NCBI RefSeq assembly: GCF_964204645.1 | Contig: NC_134028.1 | Span: 26,324,153-26,388,152, forward strand | DNA: 64,000 bases | Direction: 5' to 3' | From: Tubulanus polymorphus | Lineage: Eukaryota; Nemertea; Palaeonemertea; Tubulaniformes; Tubulanidae | In this document: positions 49,901 through 57,629 of the stretch, one piece after another | How the letters are laid out: each line of letters opens with the position of its first letter | Position numbering within the stretch: position 1 is the first letter of the stretch | Notes under the pieces: model-generated | Seen by the model: only the letters and a program-made list of their open reading frames with translations | Database searches by the model: none | What the model was told of the DNA's origin: nothing | Translations under genes and position numbers: made by a program

Positions 49901-52900
49901 GGCAGTGTGTTATAATAGTGCAATAAAGCTATAGTTCTAACGGACAATGACAGTAAAATAATCTATACAAAAAGATATGATCAGAAATCTTGTCATTTCA
50001 GTAATAACAGATGGTGTTTAATGTCATTGGAGTAAAAAATATACCACAATAGTATCAAAGCATAACTGATGAATTCACGCATTCGCCATACCCCACCCTT
50101 ACCCCCCCCTCAAAACCATGTTTCTTGATCCTCGTGACCGCACACAGGCGAATGCTTGGAAACATGTTTCTGTCTCCTGTTTCCCCGCGCTGTTGGGCTT
50201 GAAACCATACGACACGGGGAAACATGAAAAAACAGAAATCCCACAAGGCTTTCATACCAGATTCAATACATCCCTGACGCGAGTGGATAAATGAGAAAAT
50301 TGACTCCATTTTCATTTTTTTAGAGATAACCAGAATGATCAAATTGACTTTGACATGGTCGTGTTGATGAGACGACGACGCCGATGATGATGATGATGAT
50401 ATTAATAATGTGCGATAATGAATTTAAAATACTGACAGTGACTATTGGGTTGTCCATGGAGACATCAATATATCGAGCCCAACAGACGCTGTAGCTGGTG
50501 TTAAAACCGATACCACACAGTTACCTAGATAGATAGAACGGTGGTGTTATACATGCCTTTATATTTACACTAAATATTCTGTAAGTCGCAAAAAATACCA
50601 ACGCGCATGTGACACGTATGAAAACAAATCATCAGTTTGCAGGTGTCGTTATAGAGGGGGGAGAGGGAAGGGAGAGAGGGGGGATCGGGGAGTGAAAAGT
50701 GTCATCTACGGAGCGCTGATACCGCTCTACTTATCATTGTCGACAATCTCAAATGGAAGAGAAATGCATGACCTTCACCCATTACTGAACCTATGTATAT
50801 GGTTATGATATTATTTTCTCAGTATTTCTACAGGTCTATTCTATGAAATCAGCTACGGATCAATCATTCCTGGATATAAGCAGAAAGGGGAAAATTTCAT
50901 ATTTTGAGGTAGTTTATGCATCGTTCAAATCCCAATTACTGTAGAATTTTTTTTCCCTGACAAGTCAGTTGTTTTCCCTGAATTGATCTGCTAAGAATCC
51001 AATCGATTAACACAGTCAAATACATACAACATAGACAGAAACTGATTATACTCGCGATCTTGCTATTTCAATAAATTTCCCTGACTATTCCCTGACTTAA
51101 CTAACCACATTATGATAGGGTTGTCCTATGCAAGTATGGACCACCTAGCGGGATAGCTGATAGCAGTAGGGGAGGGGCCCGCCTACTCGTATCTCCCGAT
51201 GATGCCGAAAATATAAAGTTTGCCCAATTGCGAATGAGCCAAAAATATCGAGAAACAAATCTATTTTTAATTCTGAAAATTACGCAGCACGGGGAATTGC
51301 AGCTTGACCCGTTTCCGAAAAAGAATTATCACAGTTCTCGTTGTCGGGTTGTTGGGTATTTATACGAACGAGGTGACCCAATCAACCAATAGTTTATACA
51401 CACGGCGTGCGCCCCGTATCAAATTCACCCGTCAAATTATGATGAATTATTTCTATTATTTACGGATACGAATTTATGCCTAAGTCGAGCGTTCAGTCAA
51501 GTCTGTGTCTAAATGAATAACTTCTACGTAGATTATAACGCAGTACTTACAAAATAGATCACTTAGATCTTTTCATTTATAGTTCCAAGAACTCTAAACA
51601 TTTGAAGCAATTAGATTCATTTCCCGCCAATTAAAATGAATGATTTTGGTTAGCAAAAATATCAGGATTCGGCATTTATGCGTCGAGGTCGTGTGCTCAC
51701 GACCAACACGTGCTCAACGCGAAAGCCGTCCATTGGACGGGTATTCAGCTAGTATAAGATAAAATTCTAAATTCAAAATCTAATCCGAGTACAAAAAGAC
51801 CTCTAGACCAACCACCAGCATTATAGATTTGTAAAAATAGACTTGTGTTTTCCGTACCGGGGCTGCATGCATCCATAAGTCTTTAGTTGTACTTTGTAGA
51901 TGCCAAAATGAAGGGAGTTTAAGATCTAAAAACCCCCAACATAAAACATTTAAAACTAAGCTTAATTTTTGGTGAAATAAAGCTTAATTAGTGTGTGTTT
52001 AATCGGCTTCACTGGAACCAAGTTCAAAGCAACGATCGGACATTGACTTTGAACTCGGGTAACTTGCTGGTCGATATAATAACAATAGGGTTGACCACCC
52101 CTTTAAAACTTCTGGTGCAGAATACGTAGCTTCACTAATAAAGTACACATTATAATGGAATAAGAGAACTAACTCGAAAGTTTATTGACACCGCGAAAAA
52201 TAATATATAATATCGATAATTGAATTGATCGGCAACAAGCTTTAACCAGATATATCGATGACCTAACGCGAATCCTCTTAAAAATAATTATCAAAATTTA
52301 GCAAAAATAAAATAACAGTTATGAATCACAAAATCAACGTAAAAAATGTAATTGTAATATATTGATGACATTGACTCACACAGAATTCCTTATATAACGC
52401 GGGTGTCAATGTATATAAACATTATTGTAACGTTTTTTTACAGCGACTTCCAAATCCTCAACCGAGGTCTATATTAGTGAATGATTTATAATCGATTTGT
52501 GGCTTTTGGCCAAACTGTAATCAACATTATTATATATTCATGTGATACATAAAAACGCTACTAAATGCCAGGCGAGCAGGCCGACAGGCGGACAGGCAGG
52601 CAGGCGGACGAACGGCGTTTGTTTATTTACGACATGTGGAATTTGTATGACATTTTTTCACAGCGCTCGCATTTCGATGGAAAAACTATAAAATATCGCA
52701 AAACGTTGTCAACATCCGCGTAAAAAAAGTAAATAATTTAAGCAAATTACACATATTTGCTTAAGTTGCTCAAAGGTTGGTTAAAGATAAACAGCGGATT
52801 AATACCTAAGTAACAATGAACTTCTAATTGTCACTATGTCAACTATCCACCGGTCAACTCTAACCAACTTATGACCAACTGCAACCCCAGAATGACAATC

Positions 52901-54197
52901 TTAAACCTTATATCAATACATACAATAAAACATCGCCTTAACTCAGACTTTTGACCAGCTCGGACAAAAATTGAATATTTCTTCAAATTTGTTATTTCTC
53001 TGCCAGTTTATCATAGCACGGCAAAGTTTTACTGTAGAGGAAAGATCCAAATGAGGTGTAAAACTAGCTGAAATATCTGACACAGGGGGGCGCCACTTTA
53101 GACTCGTTCTCGTTTTCCCCCTGGACTCAATCAGCTGAGAATCCAATCAATTAATACAGTCTTATATAAAATATATAGACCGAAACTGTTTGATTTAACG
53201 CGTCATCTAGCAATCTCAACGAGCAATTTCCTCAAATTTTGGATGATTATCAGCTTATCTAACAAATTCCAAACTTTCTTATAGATATGAAATTTCCCTG
53301 AGTGATTGATATGTTTAATATGCAGGTAAATGTCGCCCTGTGACAACATATCAATAGTCTACACATCTATGAGAAAAAAAATGTGGAACTTACCTTCAAA
53401 TGACTTCTGTTGTAGGTCGTAAGATGACTGGCCCCACACTCGCTGCTGGTCACTGCGTTTGTTTAATAAAATGTTGTTGGTGACGAATACTGAGTCACGA
53501 CGGTGGTACGAGGTCGGTGCCGCAGATTCCCAACGCATCGGTCTTTTCACGTTTCACGACTGGACGTAAGTTCGTACGACAGAGACGAGGTTCTGAACGA
53601 GGTGCTGAATGAGTGAGCGAGTGAAGGGCAGATGATTCACTCTCACAAACACAGCACGTGTTTATTATTACTGATTCTCTCTCCGCAGAAACGAAGACGA
53701 TTCGATTAATTCCAGGGTTAACGACGACGAGTCTGAAATCAACAACGTAGACCAGCACCGTGCAGACGGACGGACGGACCCTCTTCTTCTTACTAGAGAC
53801 CACAGCGTACTACACACCTCTCTCTACTATATCGGGTTCAATATCCAAAACTATTTGACCTATTTGATATGAAACCACCTTTCTATCGGCGATCAAAGCG
53901 CATTGTCACAATACACACACACAGCAGAAAATCCCTCGAAGCAATACACGCCGCGATGGCGCTCAGAGCAACGCGACAACAATCCTTCCACTTAAACACA
54001 ATATCAACAATAAACACTCCACTGTCTATATTTACTACTACTAAAAATGGCAAATTGCTAATAGTAGTAAAGACGTCGCGCAACCATCCGATCGACCCGT
54101 CTGAGGTATCACCGTTAGTTACCTGCCGTTGTTCATTAATGATTAATTTATGCGCACGCGTCGTCGAATGTCACTGAAACTAGCAGCAGCAGCAGCC

Positions 54198-54230
<33 letters not shown>

Positions 54231-57200
54231 CTCAGCAATCGTGTGCGACGTCTTCATATCTCTTTATCCCAGCTCTCACTCTCTCTATCTGTCTCACACG
54301 ATCGTCATTTTATGTTAATATTGTTGTCTTTACGAGCGACCGCTGCTGCCATCTACCGTCGCAATCGCGATTTAACTATCTCTTATTGGAAGGTCATCAT
54401 CATTGATTATATGCGTGGATTAATTATTTGTTACGACAACTAAAGTTTGGCGGACAATGTTCTGTTTGAATCGTCAATAGTTACCGAATGGACGAACTCA
54501 TGACGAATAACAGTTGAACTCAATTCGGATGACCAGAGAATTACGAGATTTCTATGAATTAAGTAAAATCTGAACTATCAATGGATCAAATATTTCATTC
54601 CGAGTTCAAGTGAAATTCCTGAATTTAAAAGCAAGTTCTCCGGTAGCTCATACAGGGTTCTTACCGGTCAATTCATTTTATGAATACATCATACCCCTAA
54701 GTCATAGGCCAATTCAGAGTAACATAGATTGCTTTTGGATGAGTTGTGGCTCTGGATATTGTGTTGTCTGGAACTCCCTGTTGTTATCAAAATTGAGGGC
54801 AAATTCTTTTTTGAGACGATTTTCTGATTTAATCATGCTTTTTCCACAGCAGCCGAGAATAAAACCAAATTTCCATAGTTTTCCAAAACTTTCTGCTAAA
54901 ACCCGTACGAACGCTGTCATTAAAGTCACTTGTGGTGATAATGAAGATTGCATTTAATATAAGGTCTACAAACAGGAATGAGGTGAAACAACCGAGTTGT
55001 TTTACCCAGTGATGGCTGGCTTCTCATCAGTCCAGGGTTCACTATTTCAAAACCTGGAAGAAACTCTGAACCTGTGAATAATGCACAGCTGCAAGAGGTT
55101 CTCAGCAGGTTGATGGAAGAAACATTGAACATATTTGATAGACATTCCTGGATATATGGAGTTTTCAAGGGAGTTTTCCACGATTTACGTGTTACTTTTT
55201 CTAGGTCAGTGGCCATCCAAAGCATTTTCCATATATAGGAAAGGCTCGAGGAGTCGTAGGGTCACGGCGCCGGGCATATTGAAGGAAGACAGAAACATAA
55301 AACCTGTTAATAATACCATGAAACAAGTTCATCGAACAAAAGCTATGGATTCTGTAATTTGAAACATATTCAATCGAGTGAAGGTGAAGGGTTTGGAGTT
55401 GAAGTGGACCGTACAGTATTTCACACAGTTAATGTATCGATTTCCCTCATAGCAACGAGCGTACTTAAAACTATTACTAGAAATAGAAATCTACGACCAT
55501 GTAGAAATGTAGTATTTATGATCATCGATGGCCCTGAATGATCGAAGGTTAATTGAAGTGGTTTGTTTTTCCTTTGTTTCTCGTCGATTTAATATCCGGA
55601 TAATTGAAAAAAATCCGCCTAATCAATAATCGCGTCATTCGACCGACGATAACAGATACAAATGGATTACATGGCCTTGATTGATTTCAAAACGGCGGAA
55701 ATTATCTTTAAAACGGATGATGAAATGACAAAGAAATACATTTTCTTTGTTCGGTTAAGTAGTAGTTCGCGGAGTGGGTCAGAGATGGCAGCACCTCCTT
55801 AAACCGGTGTCGACGATAGCCTTTAGAATTCGCATCAACAACTCGAGTATTACCCAGCCTCCAACAAAAATCAACATTCTTTTCTACCGTAGCAAAGAAT
55901 TATAACCTATATAAATCATGGTTCATATCACTTTTACAGATATTCCATTTCATAAGGATTCAAGGAGTAAATGTCAAAATTTAACGGAAGTTCACTGTAA
56001 ATTACATAACGAGATTCCTTGCTAATCAGGCCAGGAATGAAAGTGATTTCTGATTTTCCGAGCTTAAAATACATCGACTTTTTAGGACTTCGCCAAGATT
56101 CAACGAGTTTAGCACAATTTCTTGAAAATATATTGATTCAACGTGGGTTTTCACTAAATCGAGGAATAGTGTATGAACCATGTTATAGGTGGCGTAAACA
56201 GTCTTACCGTGAAGATGGTCGAGTAAAAATGACAATAGTTTAGAAGTGCCGTTCATATCATTGTACAACGATGAAATTTCCGGAGAAAGTGGATTTCCTT
56301 GTAAACCTACAAAATAACAATACAATGGGAATGAATAAGCGAAACAGCTTAACTCACTTGTGGCAATTCGAGATATTTAGAGCCATTTTAAACCTCAAAC
56401 AAGAATTTCTTGCAGATCATTAGAATATAGTCGAAACGTTAAATTTGAAGTACAAGCTTAGAAAGTCATGACTGCGCAAATAACTGTGAGTGGTGATCGA
56501 ACTTACCGAGCGTTTGAAGCTGGAAAAGTCGGCCAATTTCGTAGGGAAGCAATCGTAAGAAGTTGTTATCGAGCAGAAGTTCCCTGAGGTTCGTCATTTC
56601 GCCGATCTCGGCCGGCAGACTGCGCAATTTATTCGACGATAAATCCAAATATTTCAACTGTTGTAATTTACAAATTTCCGGCGATAAACGAATCAAACAA
56701 TTATCATTTAGATATAACGATGTCAGATTCGTGTATTTGAATAACTCGTTGCTGACATTGCGTATGTTTCCTGCAAATATACAAACAATCAACACGAATG
56801 AAATTCAAAATCGTTATAGATTTCATACATAAATAAATTACTGTTTGTTGCTTTGGCCACCGACAGTATTCTACGATAGTATCTCGCTGTCGGTCAGATT
56901 CGCCCTAATTCAAGCCCTGCATTTATTATTTCACGAGAAATGCTAATTTTTTCTTGTGAATCGGCTAAAATTATAAAATAACACATAGAAGCCCAACGCC
57001 CACGACATTTTTCATCAAGACAGAAAACACATTTAGCTCTTTGAGTAAAATTTTTACCCGCAATTGATGCAGCGATCAGCGCACCCGGCATATAGAACCA
57101 TGTAACAAGCAGTTCTTAACAAAATGTTTTTTTGCTCGGCATTTTTTCCCTTTGGCCTCCCATTTTTTTTGCTTGGAAAAATCTGTGCTCCAAGTTATTA

Positions 57201-57417
57201 AAAGAAATGTCTAAATGGTGCCGTGGGAACCACCGGTTTGAGTTCAGAGAGGAGTTGTTTCGATATTAAAAATTTGGCCTCATTCCTTCCTCCACATACC
57301 TGATATTTCCAATTCTTGCCAAAGTGACTTTTTTCCAGAATTTGCCTCATCAGGTGTCATAATTGTGTAAGTTCGACGAGGGTTTGGTGGTTCATATTTA
57401 TTCTTCTCTTTAGGCAT
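19722..57417 (-). CDS. CNOT6: CCR4-NOT deadenylase subunit CNOT6 (CCR4/Twin), 10 coding exons
   Basis: Coding exons in transcript order: 57417-57300, 56770-56507, 56306-56208, 33775-33707, 32254-32097, 27838-27684, 26096-25945, 24650-24402, 23850-23673, 19959-19722. They total 1680 bp, giving 559 residues (human CNOT6 is 557), with every splice phase consistent. CNOT6 is the EEP-family poly(A)-specific exonuclease of the cytoplasmic CCR4-NOT complex. The N-terminus MPKEK is conserved. Leucine-rich repeats (about 40-135), which bind the CAF1 subunit, are followed by the nuclease domain (about 187-550). Catalytic residues are present: E237 in SLQEVET, D414 and N416 in CGDLNS, and D528/H529 in PSDHF. 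An Ala-rich insert (AAAATGSASPSS) precedes IPLVLCGDLN. Intron 3 is 22.4 kb and may host another gene. A TTTGTTTAG just upstream of the ATG suggests a further non-coding 5' exon. Confidence 0.95.
20333..20739. repeat. CCCTGTATC-type minisatellite with higher-order structure
   Basis: Short units built from CCCTGTATCCCAT, CCCTGTATCCCCC, CCCTGTACCTC and CCCTGAATCCCAT recur in the same composite order several times. Strong C/G strand bias. Open frames of PPL/GYRG repeats here are artefacts. Confidence 0.93.
22129..22422. mobile_element. piggyBac-like MITE, copy A
   Basis: TTAA (22129-22132) followed by CCCTTTCAGTGCTGAC; the other end is AAAAGGG followed by TTAA (22419-22422). Over its length it matches the reverse complement of 32355-32628. 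TTAA target sites and CCC-starting termini are the piggyBac signature. Non-coding, 286 bp inside the TTAA pair. Confidence 0.72.
22423..22558. mobile_element. Partial piggyBac-like MITE, copy A2
   Basis: Directly after copy A, a second right-end fragment (GCGGTGTATTAG, ACACCGTACTGCGGTGTAGA) ends in AGGG plus TTAA at 22555-22558. The sequence after both ends starts AAATGA and reaches a similar GCTGACAYATGACATTT, so end and flank were duplicated together. Confidence 0.55.
23673..23850 (-). CDS. CNOT6: CNOT6 coding exon 9
   Basis: Encodes VLEYLMNGKISSSHGDFKDM through SDDIMENTNYT. Acceptor TTATATATAG, donor AC|GTAAGT. Confidence 0.96.
23851..24401 (-). other. CNOT6 intron 8 with degenerate GGCCCATGGGC repeats
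   Basis: At about 24076-24250 the words GGCCCATGGGC(A/C/T) and AGATCTCAG recur at ~45-50 bp as an old, diverged tandem repeat. The rest is plain intron. Confidence 0.65.
24402..24650 (-). CDS. CNOT6: CNOT6 coding exon 8 (catalytic Asp/Asn)
   Basis: Encodes LPPENEIRQPLLVVTAHVHW, DPEYSDVKLIQTMM, an Ala/Ser-rich stretch, then IPLVLCGDLNSLPNSG with the catalytic D414 and N416. Donor G|GTATAG. Confidence 0.97.
24741..24967. mobile_element. CAGGG-ended MITE family copy
   Basis: In CNOT6 intron 7. Shares ATTCCCTGA, TTGATCTGC, AATCAATTAACA and TTTGATTTTAC words with copies at 29.63, 46.80, 50.95 and 53.08 kb, and ends in GTGGCGCCACCCTG. Left terminus unclear. Confidence 0.55.
25381..25543. repeat. 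CCCACCAGCCCGTCCC minisatellite
   Basis: Units of about 17-20 bp built on CACCAGCCCGTCCCCCCTCC. Purely C-rich on the plus strand, within CNOT6 intron 7. Confidence 0.9.
25945..26096 (-). CDS. CNOT6: CNOT6 coding exon 7
   Basis: Encodes KFSLVKEHLMEFNQLAMASA, NRVTTKDNIGLAAILETKEG and VFDHG. Acceptor TTGAATTATAG, donor G|GTGAGT. Confidence 0.96.
26166..26440 (-). repeat. Left arm of inverted repeat, degenerate copies
   Basis: Diverged units of the type TTTGGTTCTATAGCCAATCT, AACAACTTAGGACCAGTCTA and AGCTCATTTTGG. These are the reverse complement of the 27126-27655 unit. Confidence 0.75.
26955..27025. repeat. 22-bp perfect inverted repeat (hairpin)
   Basis: The arm 26955-26976 (TTAATTCCTAAAATGTTTGA-TT) is exactly complementary to 27004-27025, separated by a 27-bp loop. 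It may be a small MITE remnant. Confidence 0.85.
27126..27655 (+). repeat. 19-bp minisatellite with longer super-unit (right arm)
   Basis: ACTGGTCTTAAGTTGTTAG (19 bp) repeats 1-5 times between super-unit starts marked by GGTTATAGAACCAAAATGAG. A related fragment is at 63020-63095. Confidence 0.92.
27684..27838 (-). CDS. CNOT6: CNOT6 coding exon 6
   Basis: Begins with EVETDQFYNFFLPELKHDGY, whose first Glu (E237) is the catalytic Mg-binding residue, and continues to FSPKSRARTMSESERKHVDG and AIFFRTS. Acceptor TATATTTGCAG, donor AA|GTAAGT. Confidence 0.97.
28764..28940. repeat. ~22-bp minisatellite (GACAATCAGAGAAATGATCG)
   Basis: About seven copies of GACAATCAAAGAAATGATCG plus GT, with GAC(A/G)ATC(A)(A/G)AG variants. 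Confidence 0.88.
29626..29790. mobile_element. CAGGG-ended MITE family fragment
   Basis: Shares CCCCGACTAT, TTCCCTGACTTCATCT, CAAATACGTAAAACAT and GAAACTGTTTGATTTTA with the 46.8- and 53.1-kb copies. Termini not seen. Confidence 0.5.
30190..30940. repeat. GCTGATCCAGGGGGG minisatellite with long G runs
   Basis: Units of 14-22 bp of GCTGATCCAGG plus a G run of variable length (up to ~16 G). A block of ~370 bp containing GGGGTAGGAGCTGATCC is itself repeated. The 267- and 288-residue minus-strand open frames (GSAPLDQLP repeats) are artefacts. Confidence 0.95.
31243..31370. repeat. GAGAGGAGAG microsatellite
   Basis: (GAGAG)n/(GAGAGG)n purine-only tract in CNOT6 intron 5. Confidence 0.95.
31820..32060. 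repeat. 28-bp minisatellite next to CNOT6 exon 5 donor
   Basis: TACGACTCGAGATTCAGGAA plus TATCTCAG repeats with a 28-bp period, decaying to the right into TATCTC-rich sequence up to ~36 bp from the exon 5 donor. Confidence 0.88.
32097..32254 (-). CDS. CNOT6: CNOT6 coding exon 5 (start of nuclease domain)
   Basis: Encodes VYTVMCYNVLCDKYCTRQ, YGYCPSWALAWEYRKK and ADIISLQ. Acceptor TTATTTGTAG, donor CAG|GTAAGA; ends in phase 0 directly before the catalytic Glu. Confidence 0.97.
32351..32632. mobile_element. piggyBac-like MITE, copy B
   Basis: TTAA at 32351-32354 and 32629-32632 bracket 274 bp whose right end reads GTCAGCTCTGAAAGGG. It is the inverted homologue of copy A at 22.1 kb (shared blocks: AGGTGCTGCTGCCATCTT complement, GTGTATCGTTAGTTACT complement). 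Located in CNOT6 intron 4. Confidence 0.75.
33684..33707. repeat. Perfect 24-bp GG(TA)10CC palindrome over a splice donor
   Basis: The palindrome includes the last base of CNOT6 exon 4 and the GT of its donor on the minus strand. Confidence 0.95.
33707..33775 (-). CDS. CNOT6: CNOT6 coding exon 4 (69-bp micro-exon)
   Basis: Encodes VTASQPSQRPWVPLQHPDRN-QTA, matching the linker that in human reads EQPPPRSWIMLQEPDR. Acceptor TTTTGTTACAG. The donor GCAG|GTATAT lies inside a perfect 24-bp GG(TA)10CC palindrome. Confidence 0.92.
34661..35485. repeat. 825-bp polypurine GAGAGAGGAGTGAGGAGA tract
   Basis: Almost only A and G on the plus strand, made of GAGAGG, GAGTGAGG and GAGAGAGGAGTGAGG words. The serine/leucine-rich minus-strand frame across it is an artefact. 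Confidence 0.97.
35700..35925. repeat. Degenerate ~50-bp tandem repeat
   Basis: ATAGGAGCTGCCCTA and TGGTTCTTACTCCT words recur about four times with clear divergence. Confidence 0.6.
35926..36308 (+). mobile_element. Truncated non-LTR retrotransposon 3' end (putative)
   Basis: About 350 bp of non-repetitive sequence ends in AATAAA (36278-36283) and a (TTGAA)n/(AATTG)n tail, the layout of LINE 3' ends inserted by target-primed reverse transcription. No reverse-transcriptase coding part remains. Confidence 0.5.
37156..37313. repeat. Local direct duplication
   Basis: CATATAACGATACCTATCGC plus TTAATATTT, preceded by CGTTGGTTTTAT, occurs at 37156-37204 and again at 37269-37313. Confidence 0.85.
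38665..39317. repeat. 25-bp minisatellite, ~26 copies
   Basis: GATAAACCTGGTCCAGTTAG plus TCAGA repeats every 25 bp with a single common T/C alternation (AGTTAGTCA or AGTCAGTCA). It abuts the 3' end of the 594-residue open frame. Confidence 0.97.
39333..41117 (-). CDS. Unrecognised 594-residue low-complexity protein, possibly nested in CNOT6 intron 3
   Basis: Long open frame starting MMVVKKKSTAEISVGNLEVV. It has a Cys cluster (CEDCRIERRKC, about 36-46), basic and His/Asn-rich stretches, a more ordered-looking segment (SMISAIEKAHWKEFQRGL, about 159-176), a second Cys cluster (TQYRCAQLDCPDC), acidic/serine tracts, seven GEKH repeats, a poly-Ala run and a Tyr/His-rich C-terminus. I do not recognise the family. 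A strong acceptor (TTGTTATTTTGCAG) ends at 41247, giving an exon start at 41246 and ~130 bp of 5' UTR. Near the end, ACAT|GTAAGT at 39344 is a good donor, so the last residues (CKC) may be intronic and further exons may follow. Codon use is GC-richer than the surrounding intron. A real gene is likely; the exact C-terminus is not settled. Confidence 0.68.
   Translation of the reverse strand: MMVVKKKSTAEISVGNLEVVSEENFLKRLEGMSASCEDCRIERRKCSPPKNKRHGKNRKKNGSSSTATASNRQQSKTRTNSPIVIKLSDSLKATMNRRRGSRAWKDDAEQDGGGARDDSPANTRNRHHQNRGGYHGDNHHHQRRGGGAPQRRNRKNFHSMISAIEKAHWKEFQRGLTLNLNDANCDHHQRMLNNARISYFHPLHQQYRNNNNNNVFVTCANNVHLICNDLRSGGATSSTVVKSDSVESVVDDSESSSLVSSADSSSPVESDSSYADAAAVQRFRKTELRSLVKFATGCSLTQYRCAQLDCPDCFAAAAMTPGAPWFPLSNHKKFDLIEFNDDEAFFAEEEEKTNDETSSSSSSLVSSSSRSSSVDSDELPSSETSSTVSDAGGGNSNNVVTDAKLDVPASKSRLIDRKMNRKTSKQQQRRNSAARGEKHGEKHGEKHGEKHGEKHGEKHGEKHGGESQIFTITSKRSNNEDTTNDNSIYIDLTGVDVELTVFYHSKPSSDWCYSSAAAANSAAAAAAAAAAGYYYFSPGYHTGFYHPSHHAPVYMSPQNVVAVPRPLCVPRNHDILTSAKTCMIPAHEIETCKC
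39726..39813 (-). repeat. 12-bp coding minisatellite (GEKH)7
   Basis: CCGTGTTTCTCT/CCGTGTTTCTCG alternate seven times, encoding consecutive GEKH units in the 594-residue protein. Confidence 0.95.
41246..41249 (-). promoter_or_regulatory. Strong 3' splice site upstream of the nested reading frame
   Basis: On the minus strand TTCTATTTTTGTTATTTTGC-AG precedes 41246. It would start the exon that carries the 594-codon frame, with ATG at 41117 and one short upstream ATG (ATGACTGCAGATTAG). Confidence 0.55.
41314..41417. repeat. 36-bp minisatellite, ~3 copies
   Basis: GGAATCCGGGGTGCCCGGAG plus ATTCCCTGGTACCCAA repeats every 36 bp, just upstream of the nested frame's acceptor. Confidence 0.88.
43341..43483. 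repeat. Clustered GAAAC/GTTTC palindromic words
   Basis: CAGGGAAACAT, GAAACATGTTTC, CGTTTCCCTG, GAAACATTGTTTC and similar words are packed in ~140 bp and can fold back on each other. A related cluster lies at about 50.11-50.23 kb. Confidence 0.65.
46796..47014. mobile_element. CAGGG-ended MITE family copy
   Basis: Shares AATCCAATCAATAAACACAG, TACTGTTTGATTTTACGCG and CCCCGATTTTTCCTTGATTT with its relatives and ends GTGGCGCCACCCC. Left end not resolved. Confidence 0.55.
48293..48772. repeat. 41-bp minisatellite, ~11.7 copies
   Basis: GTTAACACGGGGTCTGATCT plus GATCTGAGGGCTAGTCACAGC repeats every 41 bp; nearly identical copies with C/T variation in TAGT(C/T)ACAG. Confidence 0.97.
48773..53082. 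other. CNOT6 intron 3, distal segment, no gene seen
   Basis: AT-rich unique DNA with a G/A-rich patch near 50655-50690, the second GAAAC palindrome cluster (50.11-50.23 kb) and a CAGGG-family MITE fragment near 50.95 kb. No exon-like sequence found. Confidence 0.6.
50951..51098. mobile_element. CAGGG-ended MITE family fragment
   Basis: Shares TTTTCCCTGAATTGATCTGC, AATCCAATCGATTAACACAG and ATAGACAGAAACTG with the 53.1-kb copy. Both termini are missing or diverged. Confidence 0.5.
53078..53345. mobile_element. CAGGG-ended MITE, full-length copy with 5-bp TSD
   Basis: Element 53083-53340: starts CAGGGGGGCGCCACTT, ends AATGTCGCCCTG, and is flanked by TGACA on both sides (53078-53082, 53341-53345). 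Non-coding, 258 bp. Superfamily not assigned. Confidence 0.62.
53390..53830 (-). other. Candidate 5' (non-coding) exon on the minus strand
   Basis: A ~430-bp segment of more balanced composition than the flanking intron ends in TTTGAAG|GTAAGTTCC (donor at 53389). It has no homology I recognise and looks like a 5' UTR exon. It lies upstream of, and on the same strand as, the 594-codon frame, whose exon has a strong acceptor, so the two may belong to one gene. An alternative first exon of CNOT6 is excluded for coding exons 1-3, which lie further upstream, but a CNOT6 variant starting here remains possible. Confidence 0.35.
54182..54231. repeat. (CAG)n trinucleotide repeat
   Basis: About 16 CAG units, interrupted once by CCACAG. 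Confidence 0.95.
54232..56207. other. CNOT6 intron 3, 5' end, no gene seen
   Basis: Several unrelated short open frames on both strands (54.6-55.5 kb) are interrupted by stops and resemble no family I know. They may be decayed repeat DNA. Confidence 0.5.
56208..56306 (-). CDS. CNOT6: CNOT6 coding exon 3
   Basis: Encodes LQGNPLSPEISSLYNDMNG through LLSFLLDHLHG, the end of the LRR cap. Acceptor TTATTTTGTAG, donor G|GTAAGA. It opens the 22.4-kb intron 3. Confidence 0.95.
56507..56770 (-). CDS. CNOT6: CNOT6 coding exon 2 (leucine-rich repeats)
   Basis: Encodes the LRR block, for example LTSLYLNDNCLIRLSPEI, LKYLDLSSNKLRSLPAEIG and LLPYEIGRLFQLQTLG. Acceptor TATATTTGCAG, donor G|GTAAGT. Confidence 0.97.
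56771..57299 (-). other. CNOT6 intron 1
   Basis: 529 bp. A 65-residue frame on the minus strand (FTQRAKCVFCLDEKCRGRW) has Cys pairs but no clear family and may be a mobile-element scrap. Confidence 0.6.
57300..57417 (-). CDS. CNOT6: CNOT6 coding exon 1
   Basis: Encodes MPKEKNKYEPPNPRRTYTI through LEISG (split). The ATG has A at -3. Donor G|GTATGT. An acceptor-like TTATCTTTGTTTAG ends at 57427, so the exon probably starts at 57426 and an upstream 5' UTR exon exists. Confidence 0.93.
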
Positions 57418-57629
57418 TCTGATGACCTAAACAAAGATAATATCAACATACCATTCATTCATTCATTCATTGAAAAATTCAAATTTTATGCGTACGTAAT
57501 AAATGAATGATCCCTTAGGAACCAATCTAACAATAACACCAACTATATTCTATCTTTTAATTCTATCATATTTCACTCTCTGCCACATGCGTTTTTTTTT
57601 AAATTTCGCTCTAGTTTTCTTTTTGATGC

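Larger units (their letters stand above)
33776..56207 (-). other. CNOT6 intron 3 (22.4 kb)
   Basis: Contains most of the repeats listed between 34.6 and 54.3 kb, a possible nested gene (39.3-41.2 kb with a 5' exon near 53.4-53.8 kb) and long stretches (42-48 kb, 49-53 kb, 54.3-56.2 kb) in which I see no gene. Confidence 0.85.

Noticed and set aside
54610-55541. Short open frames on both strands (60-115 codons)
   Set aside because: No start context, splice sites, homology or consistent codon bias; probably decayed intron repeat DNA.
56894-57091. 65-codon minus-strand frame with CVFC/CLDEKC
   Set aside because: Lies wholly in CNOT6 intron 1, has no splice-site logic with the flanking exons (their phases already join perfectly) and no family I can name.
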